A DNA stretch of 64,000 nucleotides, taken from contig JACKBI010000013.1 of assembly GCA_020634615.1 (NCBI GenBank), positions 124,001 through 188,000 on the forward strand, given 5' to 3'. Positions 7,863-16,464 of this stretch are shown piece after piece. Both the position numbers and the translations under genes were made by a program. Every line of letters begins with the position of its first letter. Positions within the stretch are counted from its first letter, which is position 1. Source of the DNA: Anaerolineales bacterium. GTDB taxonomy: Bacteria > Chloroflexota > Anaerolineae > JAAEKA01. Below the pieces are notes generated by a model. That model was not told the origin of the DNA and searched no databases. It saw only the letters and a list, made by a program, of their open reading frames with translations.

Positions 7863-8888
7863 TCAGGGCTTGATGAAGGGTCGCGGCGCAGGGGACTGGC
7901 CGCCGGCCTGCGTTGGCAGGAAAAGCGCCAGCTCCATGTCGGCCGGCTGGATGTAGGGCGCCAGGAAGCGCAGAATGGGCAGGTAGGGGCTATCCGGCTC
8001 AAGCTGGCTGTAAAGCTCAATTGCGTTGTCGATGCGCTCCTGATCCCAGGCCACGTTGGGCAGCGTCGAGCCGTTGAGGTAGAGATACAGCCCTTCCGGC
8101 TCAGTCTCGGCCTGCACGATCTGTATATCGGCGGCGGCCAACGAGGCGACAACTGCCGGATCAAGGCGTGCGCTGCTGAGATCAACCGGTATGCCGGCAA
8201 TCTGGAAGGCGTTCTGGTAATCGGTCATGGAATTGCCGGCGATAGTCGGCACGCCGGCCTCATCCAGTGCCACATCGATGTGAGCGACGAGGAGGGGTGA
8301 AGTGACAGCCGCTCGTTCCTCGTCGGTGCTCACCAGCGGAAGCGTATCCTTGTCGCGCAGCGGTGCTTCAGTCGCGCCAGCCCGCAGCGGGAAACGCACC
8401 ACCAGGGGTACGCCCAGCTTGGAGACGATGTCGTTGGTCAGCAGTTTCTGCAACCGGCTGGCCGTGGTGTCGTCGACACCGGCAAGCTTGAGCAACGTTC
8501 CCAGGTTGTCGCGTGTCTCTTGGTTCAACTCGATGTAGGGCAGCGCTTTGCCGTTGATAAAAGGCACAAGCCCCTCGCCGCGAATCACCAGTTCGATGCT
8601 CTGGATGTCTGCGCCTTCGAGCAGTTGCAGCGTCTCGGCTGGCACGCTGAAGGCGGCAGGATCCTGCCCCAGCAGGCCGGCAACCTTGGACACAGGGATG
8701 CCGAAGAGCTTGGGTGAGCCGTCTTCGGCGATGTTGACCGTCACACGGGGAAGCAGGAACGGCTTCTTGGCGGTCTCCTGGGACGGCTCTTCGTCCTTCC
8801 CACCGCAGCCGGCCAGCGCCAGCATTGAAATCAGCAGAACAGTGAAAAGTATGAACGGGGTCCGGCGCGTTCGGTTCCTTCTTGTCAT
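7863..8888 (-). CDS. Lipoprotein with an internal duplication, function unknown
   Basis: I do not recognise a named family. The 341-residue product starts with an RR-rich n-region and a hydrophobic segment ending in the lipobox LALAGC (Cys28), so it should be a membrane-anchored extracytoplasmic lipoprotein. Two halves resemble each other: residues about 48-135 and 201-295 share the pattern 'ADIQ ... EGL ... NGxxLPxxxxxQE' followed by a helix, which suggests an ancient domain duplication. ATG 8888 is chosen over upstream codons because GAGGAG lies 7 bases before it and the signal peptide then starts cleanly. It has its own ext-10 promoter at 8958 and is convergent with mog. Confidence 0.8.
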   Translation of the reverse strand: MTRRNRTRRTPFILFTVLLISMLALAGCGGKDEEPSQETAKKPFLLPRVTVNIAEDGSPKLFGIPVSKVAGLLGQDPAAFSVPAETLQLLEGADIQSIELVIRGEGLVPFINGKALPYIELNQETRDNLGTLLKLAGVDDTTASRLQKLLTNDIVSKLGVPLVVRFPLRAGATEAPLRDKDTLPLVSTDEERAAVTSPLLVAHIDVALDEAGVPTIAGNSMTDYQNAFQIAGIPVDLSSARLDPAVVASLAAADIQIVQAETEPEGLYLYLNGSTLPNVAWDQERIDNAIELYSQLEPDSPYLPILRFLAPYIQPADMELALFLPTQAGGQSPAPRPFIKP

Positions 8889-8957
8889 ACCAGGCTCCTC
8901 GGAAGACTCATCATTGGGAAAACTTGCGCGTCTCGGCAAGCATATGATACCGTCGAG

Positions 8958-8966
8958 ATTATATCA
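8958..8966 (-). promoter_or_regulatory. Extended -10 promoter (TGaTATAAT) for the lipoprotein gene
   Basis: On the minus strand TGATATAAT lies about 70 bases before the ATG at 8888. The same TGnTATAAT form recurs before etfB, the GT4 gene at 33 kb and dnaE. Confidence 0.5.
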
Positions 8967-9152
8967 CAGCCCGCGCGGACGTGCAATTGATTTGCGCTTT
9001 CGTTCATGAAGACGCACTTCGTAGGTCCGAAGTTACGGCCCGGCGACAAAGCATAGCAGCGCTGCTGTCAGGCGTGATACAGCGCACGACAGGTCTGCAT
9101 GACCAGGTCGCTTATGAATTCATGCAAGACAAACGCAGTTCAGGAGAAGCGT

Positions 9153-9686
9153 ATGACCAGGTCCAACCCACAGCAGCCATTCGATTTCCAGTTTCGCCAG
9201 GAGCAGGTCGCTCCCGATGTGCTCATCGCGCCTGGGGCAGTGGTCGTCGGCGACGTCACGCTGGCCGCAGGCAGCAGCGTCTGGTTCAATGCGACGTTGC
9301 GCGGCGACGTGGAACGTATTGCCGTCGGCGCGGGTAGCAATATCCAGGAAGGATGCATCCTGCACGCCGATCCCGGCTTTCCGTGTGAGATCGGCGCAGG
9401 TGTCACCGTCGGCCACGGCGCGGTGGTGCATGGCGCGCGGGTGGGCGACAACTGCATCATCGGCATCCGCGCCGTGCTGCTCAACGGGGCCGTGGTGGGC
9501 GAGAACAGCATTGTGGGCGCGTGTGCGCTGCTGACCGAAGGCAAGGTCTACCCACCCGGCTCGCTGATTCTGGGCGCGCCGGCCAAGGTTGTGCGCCAGT
9601 TGGCAGCGGAAGAGATAGAGGGCAACCGCGTCACGTCTGCACGCTATGTCCAACAGGCTTCTGCGTTCAGCGCAGGTCTCCAGTGA
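9153..9686 (+). CDS. Gamma-class carbonic anhydrase family protein
   Basis: A left-handed beta-helix protein of 177 residues with hexapeptide repeats ('IAPGAVVVGDVTLAAGSSVW', 'IGAGVTVGHGAVVHGARVGD'). Three histidines are in the positions of the zinc ligands of archaeal Cam ('CILHADP', 'GHGAVVHG'). It belongs to the YrdA/PaaY/CaiE-like branch, which lacks the acidic loop of Cam, so carbonic anhydrase activity is likely but not certain. CAGGAG precedes ATG 9153. It is divergent from the lipoprotein gene and monocistronic, ending at a perfect terminator at 9760. Confidence 0.88.
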   Translation: MTRSNPQQPFDFQFRQEQVAPDVLIAPGAVVVGDVTLAAGSSVWFNATLRGDVERIAVGAGSNIQEGCILHADPGFPCEIGAGVTVGHGAVVHGARVGDNCIIGIRAVLLNGAVVGENSIVGACALLTEGKVYPPGSLILGAPAKVVRQLAAEEIEGNRVTSARYVQQASAFSAGLQ

Positions 9687-9759
9687 TCAACATTCCTGCC
9701 ACGGGAGGAGTGTCTGCAATCGACCGGTGTTAGCCGGCATTTCCGACCAATTGAAAAAA

Positions 9760-9789
9760 AAAACGGGACGCTCGAGTGCGTCCCGTTTT
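9760..9789. terminator. Bidirectional terminator between carbonic anhydrase and cytochrome c genes
   Basis: A 12-bp perfect stem AAAACGGGACGC/GCGTCCCGTTTT with a six-base loop, with runs of A before and T at the end, lies between two convergent genes. Confidence 0.85.
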
Positions 9790-9815
9790 CGCGTGCCACA
9801 AACAGGAAGTATCCG

Positions 9816-10282
9816 TTATTTCTGGGTCAACAGGAAGGCGACCAGGTTGTTGATCTCTTGCTCTGACAGCTTCTGTGCCCAGTCCTGGGGCATAAGCCCG
9901 GCGGTGCAGGGGCGCTCAGATCGGCCGTGTTGCAGCCGGTGGCCAGATGCGCGTTGGGATCGACGATAGATTGGTGCAGATATTGCTGTGCATCTTCGCC
10001 GTCCACGGTGCTGCCAGCCCGGCTGGCGATGCCTGCCAGCGATGGGCCAACCAACACCTTGGCCGCCTCAAGCGAGTGGCATGTGACGCAGCCGGCATTG
10101 CCGTTGGTGACTTGCTGTTCGAACAATGCCTGGCCCGCCGCGGCATCGCCTACAGGTGCGGCGCGCCGGCTGGCTGGTTGGGGCGGTGCTGGCCGGGGCG
10201 GCATCGTCGCTGTCGCCGCCCGCCGGCAGGCAGCCAACGGCGCTGCGCTCAAGATGAGCGCCAACAGGATAAACTTACGCAT
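9816..10282 (-). CDS. Mono-heme cytochrome c lipoprotein, frameshifted near its C-terminus
   Basis: Small class I cytochrome c, probably an extracytoplasmic electron carrier. From ATG 10282 the protein has a signal sequence with lipobox LAAC, an Ala/Pro-rich linker, and the heme motif 'GCVTCH'. The main frame then loses the family pattern near base 9900. Skipping one base there restores 'GLMPQDWAQKLSEQEINNLV' and 'AFLLTQK' with stop TAA at 9816-9818, and this segment supplies the expected axial methionine. The restored protein is about 155 residues. The break is a one-base indel in a C/G run, either a sequence error or a real mutation. The linker just after the lipobox may contain another. 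Confidence 0.75.
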
Positions 10283-10437
10283 GGTTTGTCTCCTCTTGCT
10301 TGGTTTTGAGTGATCGTGTTTCACCCGTGAAAAATCTAACGACGAACCCATTGTACTCCAACCGCCATTGGAAGTGAAGATTCTGGCGTGCCAATTGACA
10401 GGTTCAAAGGGACTGTGCGTCAGTCGTTCACAGAAAA

Positions 10438-10461
10438 AGCCCACCGAGTGCTCGGTGGGCT
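10438..10461 (-). terminator. Terminator of the thioredoxin-TPR gene
   Basis: The self-complementary AGCCCACCGAG/CTCGGTGGGCT stem is followed on the minus strand by TTTTT, 25 bases after the stop codon at 10486. Confidence 0.75.
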
Positions 10462-10485
10462 GGGGACCACATGGCTGTGTGGCAG

Positions 10486-11362
10486 CTAGAACAAAAGGAT
10501 GGCGAGTTGTGGCCGGTACTCCTGCGTCAGTTCGTGGTCATCGCCCAGCACTGTGAAGAGTGACAGCATATCTTTGCGCGCCCGGTCGCGGTAGGGCCCG
10601 CGGTCGCGACGCACTACTTCAAGGTATCCTTCCAGCGCCTCACGGTAGCTGCTCTTGGCGGTCATGGCAGACGCGAGCGCCAGGCGCGCATCCAGGTCGT
10701 CAGGGTTGGCAGCCAGCTTGCGGCGTGCTTCGACTTCGCCGCCGGTCAGATCCGACTCCTGGCGGAATCTGGCTTTGGCGATCAGGCTTCAGCCGAGGCG
10801 CGCTGCCAGCATGCCAAAGGGCACGCGCTGCAGGGTCGAGATCGCCTCTTCGTTGTTGTCCTGCTTCATCAGCAGGCGGCCAACTCCCAGCAACGCGGCC
10901 GGATGGTTTGGGTTCGAGACCAGTGCGCGGCGATAGGCGGCCATCGCGCTGGCGTCCTGGCCGGCTGTCTCAAACTCCTTGCCCTGCTGCGCCATGATGT
11001 CGGCGGCGCTGGGGACCAATTGGTCGATGAAGCGGCGGATTTGCGGCTCCGGCACGGCGCCCACGAACTGGGCTACCACCTGTCCATCGCGGAAGCCCTT
11101 GACGGCCGGGATGCTCTGGATTCCATAAGCGGCCGGCCGTCTGCTGGTTGTGATCCACGTTCAGCTTGGCCAGTATCCAGGCGCCGTTGGCCTCCGTGGC
11201 CAGCCGTTCCAGCACCGGCCCGATCATGCGGCACGGCCCGCACCATGGCGCCCAAAAATCCACTACCACCGGCACGCGCCGCGACTGCTCGATGACCGTG
11301 CTCGCGAAATCCTGGTCGGTTACTTCGATGATGGTGTTGATAGTCGAATCTGGTGATGGCAT
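10486..11362 (-). pseudogene. Thioredoxin-TPR chaperone (CnoX/YbbN-like), reading frame broken by indels
   Basis: CnoX-type proteins join a thioredoxin domain to TPR repeats and protect clients under oxidative stress. From ATG 11362 (AGGAGAAG upstream) the frame gives 'VVVDFWAPWCGPCRMIGP' with the CGPC redox centre. Near base 11125 one extra base shifts the frame. The next frame continues the thioredoxin fold ('AYGIQSIPAVKGF', 'VVAQFVGAVPEPQIRRFIDQ') and TPR helices to an in-frame TGA near 10791. Two nearby compensating indels ('RLAEALIAKARF') would restore the TPR part, which runs to TAG at 10486. The total length, 877 bases, is one more than a multiple of three. Each frame is well conserved, so sequence error is likelier than decay. 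Confidence 0.78.
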
Positions 11363-11489
11363 GAGTCTTCTCCTGCTCGTCCGTGGTTGTAACCGCTGGC
11401 TGACGCGCTGCAAAGCATGCTCAAGCGCGTCCGGCTTGCTCGAAATTGGATGCGCACACACGCCTTCGGGTTACGCGCCGTCAAGCGGG

Positions 11490-12023
11490 TCACGCGTCGC
11501 TGACACCCAGGCGCGCCAGCTCCTCGTCGACGCGGATTACGAACTTGTGGACGTTGACGTTGGGCGCTTTAAGGTTGAAGTCGCGGATCTGTCGGTTGAT
11601 GTTCTCCACGGCCTGACGGAACTCGCGCAGCGCTGCCTGCCACGATCCCTCGACCCACTGGTGGCCGGCGCAGATCTGGGCGTCGCGCATCTCGTGGTAC
11701 TCGTCACGGGCACGGACAAGTTTTGCTCGCGCCGCTGCCAGTTCGGCGTCGATCTTGCGGCTGTCCTCGATCCACGGCAGCGTGAAGCCGGCGTTTTTGA
11801 GCAAAGAGTTGGCCAACTCATCTGCCTCGTCGGCGTAGGGGTTGCGGTTCAGATTGAGCGGCTTGCCCTTGCCCGGCAGCGTGTTGATGTCGATCTGCGC
11901 CGCTTGCTCGTCGATGATTGCCTGCCAATCGCGCGGCTCCTTTTTCTTCGGTGGTTCCTGACTCTCGGCATACTTGCGGCGCGCATCCTCGCGCGCCTGG
12001 GAAATCCGGTCTTCGTCGTTCAT
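11490..12023 (-). CDS. DUF1992 (DnaJ-C28-like conserved domain) protein
   Basis: The 177-residue protein carries the DUF1992 signature found in DNAJC28 and bacterial YhdN-type proteins: 'LPGKGKPLNL' near residue 50 followed by helices with 'LLKNAGFTLPWIED'. It has no J-domain, signal or membrane segment and looks all-helical and charged. Its biochemical role is unknown. The start codon lies 3 bases after the stop of the upstream LysM gene, so the two are probably one transcript. Confidence 0.8.
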   Translation of the reverse strand: MNDEDRISQAREDARRKYAESQEPPKKKEPRDWQAIIDEQAAQIDINTLPGKGKPLNLNRNPYADEADELANSLLKNAGFTLPWIEDSRKIDAELAAARAKLVRARDEYHEMRDAQICAGHQWVEGSWQAALREFRQAVENINRQIRDFNLKAPNVNVHKFVIRVDEELARLGVSDA

Positions 12024-12025
12024 CG

Positions 12026-12817
12026 TTACGGCCTCATGGTCAGAGTTGTCACCGGCTCGCCGGCCGGGTTGACCAGCATCACCGCGGTTGGCAGAGTCCA
12101 GACCGGCTCCGTCTGACCCCAGAACAGGTTCTCAGGGTCATCGACGCCCAGGCGGCTGTTGATCGCGACCCGTCCGCCCGGCGCGAGGGTGAAGCGTGGT
12201 AGCAGGTAGCGGCGTCCGTCCTCGCTGGCCAGCGACCAGTTACGCAGTTGCAATGGTTCTTCGGTGTCGTTGCCCAGCACGACTGCCTCTTCTTCCAACG
12301 CGCCTGGCGCCAGGATTTCAACGATAGTCGGCGCGGCGACGCTGGTGGTGGTGGCCAGCATAGCGCGCACGACGATGGGCGTGGTAGTGGGCGTCGGTGT
12401 AGGAGTGGTCGCGGCGGTTGGGCTGGCCTGCACGGTCAGCGTCGGCGTGGCGGTCGGCAGGCTGCCCAGCGGCACCAGCAGTTCCTGGCCCACAAACAGC
12501 CGGTCCGGGTTGACGCCGCCGTTCAGCGCGCGCAGCACATCCAGATCGACGCCCAATTGCAGCGCGATCCCAAGGAAGGTGTCGCCCGACTGCACCGCGT
12601 AGACCTCGGTGGCGACGCTGGGCACGGGCAGCGCGGTGGGCGTGCTGGTGGCCGGCGGAGCCGGTGTCGCCGTGGAAGCCACGATGACGTATGGCGTTGG
12701 CGCAGTGAATGTCTTGCTGATGCCAAAATTGAACGCGACCAACACCACCGCTGTCGCGATGATGCACGACAGCACGGCGTTGATCACGATGATAGCAAGC
12801 ATCTGGCGGCGGGTCAT
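12026..12817 (-). CDS. Membrane-anchored LysM and lamin-tail domain protein
   Basis: The 263-residue product has one N-terminal transmembrane segment (about residues 7-30), a Thr/Pro/Ala-rich linker, and a LysM domain at about 72-117 ('YAVQSGDTFLGIALQLGVDL', ending 'LFVGQELLVP') that should bind glycan. A second Thr-rich linker follows, then a C-terminal immunoglobulin-like lamin-tail domain at about 165-263 ('VLGNDTEEPLQLRNWSLASE'). LysM anchors bind peptidoglycan; lamin-tail domains in bacteria occur on secreted nucleases and surface proteins. No enzyme domain is present, so it is likely a cell-surface adaptor. It is followed directly by the DUF1992 gene. Confidence 0.78.
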   Translation of the reverse strand: MTRRQMLAIIVINAVLSCIIATAVVLVAFNFGISKTFTAPTPYVIVASTATPAPPATSTPTALPVPSVATEVYAVQSGDTFLGIALQLGVDLDVLRALNGGVNPDRLFVGQELLVPLGSLPTATPTLTVQASPTAATTPTPTPTTTPIVVRAMLATTTSVAAPTIVEILAPGALEEEAVVLGNDTEEPLQLRNWSLASEDGRRYLLPRFTLAPGGRVAINSRLGVDDPENLFWGQTEPVWTLPTAVMLVNPAGEPVTTLTMRP

Positions 12818-13196
12818 GCTGTAAGCCTCGATTGCTCATTCTACCATCCTATGCAGTTGTCAGGAAACCGTCGAATGTCCAAAAACCAAATGGTCTGCGT
12901 ATGCGCCGCCAGCCGGCTGTTCCGATACCCTCAGACGCGCACAGAGACAGCCACGTATGGCTGTCTCTGTGCAATGAAACCCCTGGCTCCCCCCACTCTC
13001 TCACCAACCTGGAGATTGTCTCACGTCAATTTGTTTACAGCATACCGCGCCACCGTTAACGGCGTGTCAAGCGGATGTAAAGAGTCTGGAAACATTTGCC
13101 GTGGACACAAAAGGCATGCTCGATTCCGATGCGCTACAGAGACGGTTCCTTATGCCTGTATGAAGAAAAAGGAGTGTCTGTCGCGTCGCGAGCCGC
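12818..13196. other. 379-base intergenic stretch
   Basis: No credible gene is seen. The only strong structure is a perfect 15-bp hairpin at 12939-12972. The rest reads as ordinary non-coding sequence between the LysM gene start and the end of the MFS remnant. Confidence 0.6.
12939..12972. repeat. Perfect 15-bp hairpin
   Basis: GCACAGAGACAGCCA and its exact reverse complement flank the tetraloop CGTA. No T-tract follows on either strand. The stem shares the string AGAGACAGCCA with the terminator at 58453-58487. Confidence 0.6.
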
Positions 13197-13436
13197 TTAC
13201 ACTGCCGGCTGCGAGCCTTGCGGCTCCGGCGCCCGGGTAGCCTCCGCCCAGCGCATGAGGACCAGCGAGCCGAGCGCCAGCACGGCAAAACCCACGATCA
13301 GCGGCGTGACAGTGCCGTTGTAAGCCTGCCCGACCGCCATCCCCAACGGCGTGGCGATAAACGTCGACAACGAGCCGACGACTGATGCACCGACGCCTGC
13401 GATGAGGCCAAGCGGCTCCATGGCCAGAGCGTTCAT
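13197..13436 (-). pseudogene. C-terminal remnant of a Bcr/CflA-type MFS drug transporter
   Basis: About 80 residues match the last two transmembrane helices of Bcr/CflA-family multidrug exporters. The segment starts at 'NALAMEPLGLIAGVGASVVG', continues with 'STFIATPLGMAVGQAYNGTV' and ends after a last helix at TAA 13197-13199. The preceding sequence shows no transporter similarity in any frame I could follow, so ten helices are missing. The open frame extends upstream to 13583, but that part does not look like the family. It is most likely a decayed, non-functional leftover. Confidence 0.65.
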
Positions 13437-13701
13437 GATTTGGGGGTGTTTCCTGTCCTGTTCTATTGAACGCGCGTCTAATGATTGGCTCGCCGATCTC
13501 TTTAGCACAAGGAGATCGGGTGAGACAGCCTTGTTTGGCCGGTTTTCTTGCGGCGGAATGCTGGCCAATTCAGGTGGGCGCAAGTGTCTCGCAGCATATG
13601 TGAGACGAGACTCTTCGCCGGAGTCCGCTGGTCGTGAGGGTTGCGTGTTCGACCCGTTGAGAGTGACAACCGCTCGGTTACTTACGTCCCCATGTACTGG
13701 T

Positions 13702-13908
13702 TTATTCCTTCTCGAGCGACTTGAAGAGGCCGTAGACCAGGAACGCCGGCCAGACCAATCCTTTGAGGAGTGCCAGGACGCGCTCCTGATTGTCGGCGGC
13801 CTGCTTGAAAAAGTAGACCCACGCGCCGACCATCCCGATGCCGTAGACGGCGTCCATGCCGCCGCTGGGGCGTGCCAAAGCTCTCTTCTCTTTTTCCTTG
13901 GTAGTCAT
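13702..13908 (-). CDS. Small two-helix membrane protein
   Basis: A 68-residue protein with a charged N-terminus ('MTTKEKEKRALARPSGG') and two hydrophobic segments around 'AVYGIGMVGAWVYFF' and 'GLVWPAFLVYGLF', ending in a charged tail. Similar small proteins with a 'VYGxGxxGAxVYF...WPAFLVYxL' pattern occur in Actinobacteria and Chloroflexota, but I know of no function. ATG 13908 is chosen because AAGGAG lies 7 bases upstream; the longer open frame before it is not membrane-like. Confidence 0.65.
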   Translation of the reverse strand: MTTKEKEKRALARPSGGMDAVYGIGMVGAWVYFFKQAADNQERVLALLKGLVWPAFLVYGLFKSLEKE

Positions 13909-13957
13909 AGAATACTCCTTGTATGTAGTGGTTGCCAATCGTTTGCCAATCTGCCTG

Positions 13958-14440
13958 TCAGCGGCCCGCTGCCGGCTGGCTCGTCTCTGCCGGTTCGACA
14001 CGAAACACGGGGTAGTCCACCGCGATCGGCTCGAACTCGGAAAGCGGTGCGTCCTTGTCCACCGGGATATGCGGCCGCGCGCCAGGCGCTATCCTGAGAT
14101 ACTCCTTGAGAATCGGCGCCCGCTGGCCCGCATCCACCTCGGTCAGAATCACCTTCTCGGCTCCGCCGTGGCGCAGTGTGGCCCGCCCGCCGGCGGCTTT
14201 GACGTTCAGCACCCAGTTGGCGTTGACGCCCAGCATCGACACCAGGTAGCGCCGGCCGTCCACCACCGCCATCGCCAGCGGCAGGCTGACTGTCTTGCCC
14301 GATCGCCTGCCCACGACATCCAGCGTGACATAATATTTGGGCAGCAGGCCCGCGGAGTGAATACGTGCCCAACCGGCGTTGAGCACCCTCGCCAGCGTGT
14401 GCGGCCGTCCGCCGCGGTACATCCAGCGTTTGAAGGTCAT
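13958..14440 (-). CDS. Deazaflavin (F420)-dependent nitroreductase family protein
   Basis: The 160-residue protein fits the Ddn/DUF385 split-barrel family: 'YVTLDVVGRRSGKTVSLPLA', 'RYLVSMLGVNANWVLNVKAA' and 'GGRATLRHGGAEKV'. Members bind coenzyme F420 and reduce quinones or nitro compounds; some bind fatty acids or heme instead. Substrate cannot be read from sequence. Its ATG lies one base after the stop of the upstream hydrolase (TGACATG), so the two are translationally coupled, in an operon with the MDR oxidoreductase. Confidence 0.82.
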   Translation of the reverse strand: MTFKRWMYRGGRPHTLARVLNAGWARIHSAGLLPKYYVTLDVVGRRSGKTVSLPLAMAVVDGRRYLVSMLGVNANWVLNVKAAGGRATLRHGGAEKVILTEVDAGQRAPILKEYLRIAPGARPHIPVDKDAPLSEFEPIAVDYPVFRVEPAETSQPAAGR

Positions 14441-14441
14441 G

Positions 14442-15302
14442 TCAGGATTCAGGCTTCAGTGCCAAGAAATCGGCCACGGCGGCGCGGAACCGCTCAGGCT
14501 CCTCGATGAACGGCGAATGCCCGCTGTGTTCGAAGACCAGCAGTTGCGATCCGCGGATGCCGGCGGCTAGTTCCTCGGAGCAAACGAGCGGCGTCTGCGG
14601 GTCGTATCGCCCGACCATCAGCAAGGTCGGGGAACGCACCTCGCCCAAGCGCTGGGCGAAGTCAACCTGGCGCTCGGCCTTCAGCCACTGCGCCCGGGCC
14701 GGCGGCGGCCGGTGTGAGTCGCCGGGCTCAACGGTCCACAACTCGACGTGGCGCTTGTCGACGAAGGACGCTGTCTTGATCAGGTTGTCTAGCCGTTTGT
14801 GCACGGCGAGGTTGCCCAGGCCAACGATCTGCCGGGTGCCGAGCCACATGCACTGCCACCACTCGCGGTCGCGCAGCGGGCTCCAGTTGTGGGGCGTGCT
14901 CCAGCGAAACACGGCCGGCCAACCCGACATGCTGCCGATCAGCACCAGCCGTCGTACCCACTGCGGGCGCTTGACGGCCAACCCCAGCGCGCATAGGCTG
15001 CCCATGCTGTGCCCGACGACATCTATCGGCGCTGGGACGCCGTGAACCTGCAGCGCCTCGACAGCGCAGTCCAGCATCTCGGCCAGGTCACAGCGCATCG
15101 GGCGGGCTGAGCGGAACGCGCCCGGTGGGTCGAAGGTGATCACCTGGCGGCCCAGGCCGGCCAGCAGCCGCGCCAGTGGGTTCTCGGCCATCGGATGCAG
15201 AGTCGATCCGTGAGGATAGGGAAACAGCAGCAGCGGCTCACCCTCGCCCAGCCGGTAGATGGCCAACCCGTCGTGCATCACCAACTCAGGAACTGCTTGC
15301 AT
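14442..15302 (-). CDS. Alpha/beta-hydrolase fold protein
   Basis: A 286-residue serine hydrolase. The nucleophile elbow is 'GHSMGS', the acid is in 'VGRYDPQTPLV' and the base in 'FEHSGHSPFIEEP', so the triad is complete. No signal peptide, so cytosolic. The substrate is unknown; the cap region at about 135-200 is tryptophan-rich. ATG 15302 lies within the last codons of the MDR gene (overlap about 17 bases), and the F420-type reductase follows one base after the stop. The three-gene operon suggests a shared small-molecule pathway. Confidence 0.85.
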   Translation of the reverse strand: MQAVPELVMHDGLAIYRLGEGEPLLLFPYPHGSTLHPMAENPLARLLAGLGRQVITFDPPGAFRSARPMRCDLAEMLDCAVEALQVHGVPAPIDVVGHSMGSLCALGLAVKRPQWVRRLVLIGSMSGWPAVFRWSTPHNWSPLRDREWWQCMWLGTRQIVGLGNLAVHKRLDNLIKTASFVDKRHVELWTVEPGDSHRPPPARAQWLKAERQVDFAQRLGEVRSPTLLMVGRYDPQTPLVCSEELAAGIRGSQLLVFEHSGHSPFIEEPERFRAAVADFLALKPES

Positions 15303-16326
15303 CACCGTTCAACAGTTCCGGCGCAACCAGAACAACATTGCCAACGACCGCGCCGCTTTCCAGCAACTCGTTGGCCCTGGCCGCCTCCAGGATCGGGAAC
15401 CTCTGCATGATGACCGGCTCGATCTGGCGCGTCTCCAGCAGGCGGAACAGCGTCGCCCAGTCTTCCTCGTACGGCCGGCGGTTGCCGAGGAAGTAGCTGG
15501 ACGTGCCGTACAGGGTGAACGACTTGCCGTCCCGGGCCAACTTCTGGCGCGCTAGCGTGCCAAGGATGCGCGCCAGTCCGCCCAGGCTGGCCGGCTCCCC
15601 GTAGCTGACCACCCGGCCGCCGCGCCGCAGGAGCGACAAGCTCTTGCGGATCGTGTCCAGCCGAGTAGTACCGTCGATTACCACGTCGATGCCGGCCGGT
15701 TCGGCGCGGCGGATTACCTCGGCAAAGTCATCGCTGCGGTAGTCGATAGGCGTTGCCCCGAACTCCCTTACCACCCAATGCTTGGCCGCTGATGCGACGC
15801 CGTATATCCGCAGACCGGCCAGCCGGCCCAGTTGCAAGAGCGCCGTGCCGATGCCGCCGCTGGCGCCAACGATCAGCGCCGTCTCGCCCGCCCTGACCTT
15901 GGCAGAGCGGTGCATGGTCTGCCAGGCCACCAGGTAGTTGAGGATCAACGTAACTGCCTCGGCCGGGTCCACCGTGCGCGGCACAGGGATCAACCGGTCG
16001 CTGCGCCAGTAGAGCACCTCTGTGTAGCCGCCCGTCACCGTCAAGACGCCGACGCGGTCGCCCGCAGAGACGCCAGTGACCTGTACGCCGGCCGCTTCCA
16101 CGTCGCCGATCACGGCGTAGCCCGGCGTAAAGGGCGGCTTTTTGCCCAGCGGCGTGCCGCTGTAGAGCGCCTCGCCCCGGCGCACGGTCACGTCTGGCCG
16201 GCTGACGGCTGATGCCAACACCCGGATGCGCGCTTCCTTCGGTCCGGGCGCGCGCAGTTCGTTCTCGACCACCTCAAGAACTTCCGGCGGGCCGAGGCGG
16301 GTAGCGGTGACACTATGGTAGATCAT
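15286..16326 (-). CDS. Medium-chain dehydrogenase/reductase, quinone-oxidoreductase type
   Basis: The 346-residue product has the GroES-like N-terminal domain ('PGPKEARIRVLASAVSRPDV', 'PFTPGYAVIGDVEAAG') and a Rossmann domain with 'ALIVGASGGIGTALLQLGRL', the NADPH-binding form AxxGGxG of zinc-free MDR enzymes. The cysteine/histidine zinc ligands of alcohol dehydrogenases are absent. It is the first gene of a three-gene operon with the hydrolase and the F420-type reductase. Substrate unknown. Confidence 0.87.
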   Translation of the reverse strand: MIYHSVTATRLGPPEVLEVVENELRAPGPKEARIRVLASAVSRPDVTVRRGEALYSGTPLGKKPPFTPGYAVIGDVEAAGVQVTGVSAGDRVGVLTVTGGYTEVLYWRSDRLIPVPRTVDPAEAVTLILNYLVAWQTMHRSAKVRAGETALIVGASGGIGTALLQLGRLAGLRIYGVASAAKHWVVREFGATPIDYRSDDFAEVIRRAEPAGIDVVIDGTTRLDTIRKSLSLLRRGGRVVSYGEPASLGGLARILGTLARQKLARDGKSFTLYGTSSYFLGNRRPYEEDWATLFRLLETRQIEPVIMQRFPILEAARANELLESGAVVGNVVLVAPELLNGDASSS

Positions 16327-16464
16327 GATTCCAGCCCTTTACTCGGAATGCAAACTCACTAAGGAGACTTCAAGGCAAGTATATCATGATGCAGCCTCCA
16401 GATGGTATGACCTGAATCATAAGGCCTTTGCATTTGCAGAACACTGACCTGAACGATTCAACGT

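Noticed and set aside
9018..9050. Possible degenerate third copy of the 84-bp repeat (ACTTCG...CGAAGT)
   Set aside because: Only about 12 bases of stem are shared and the second end is absent; too weak to call.
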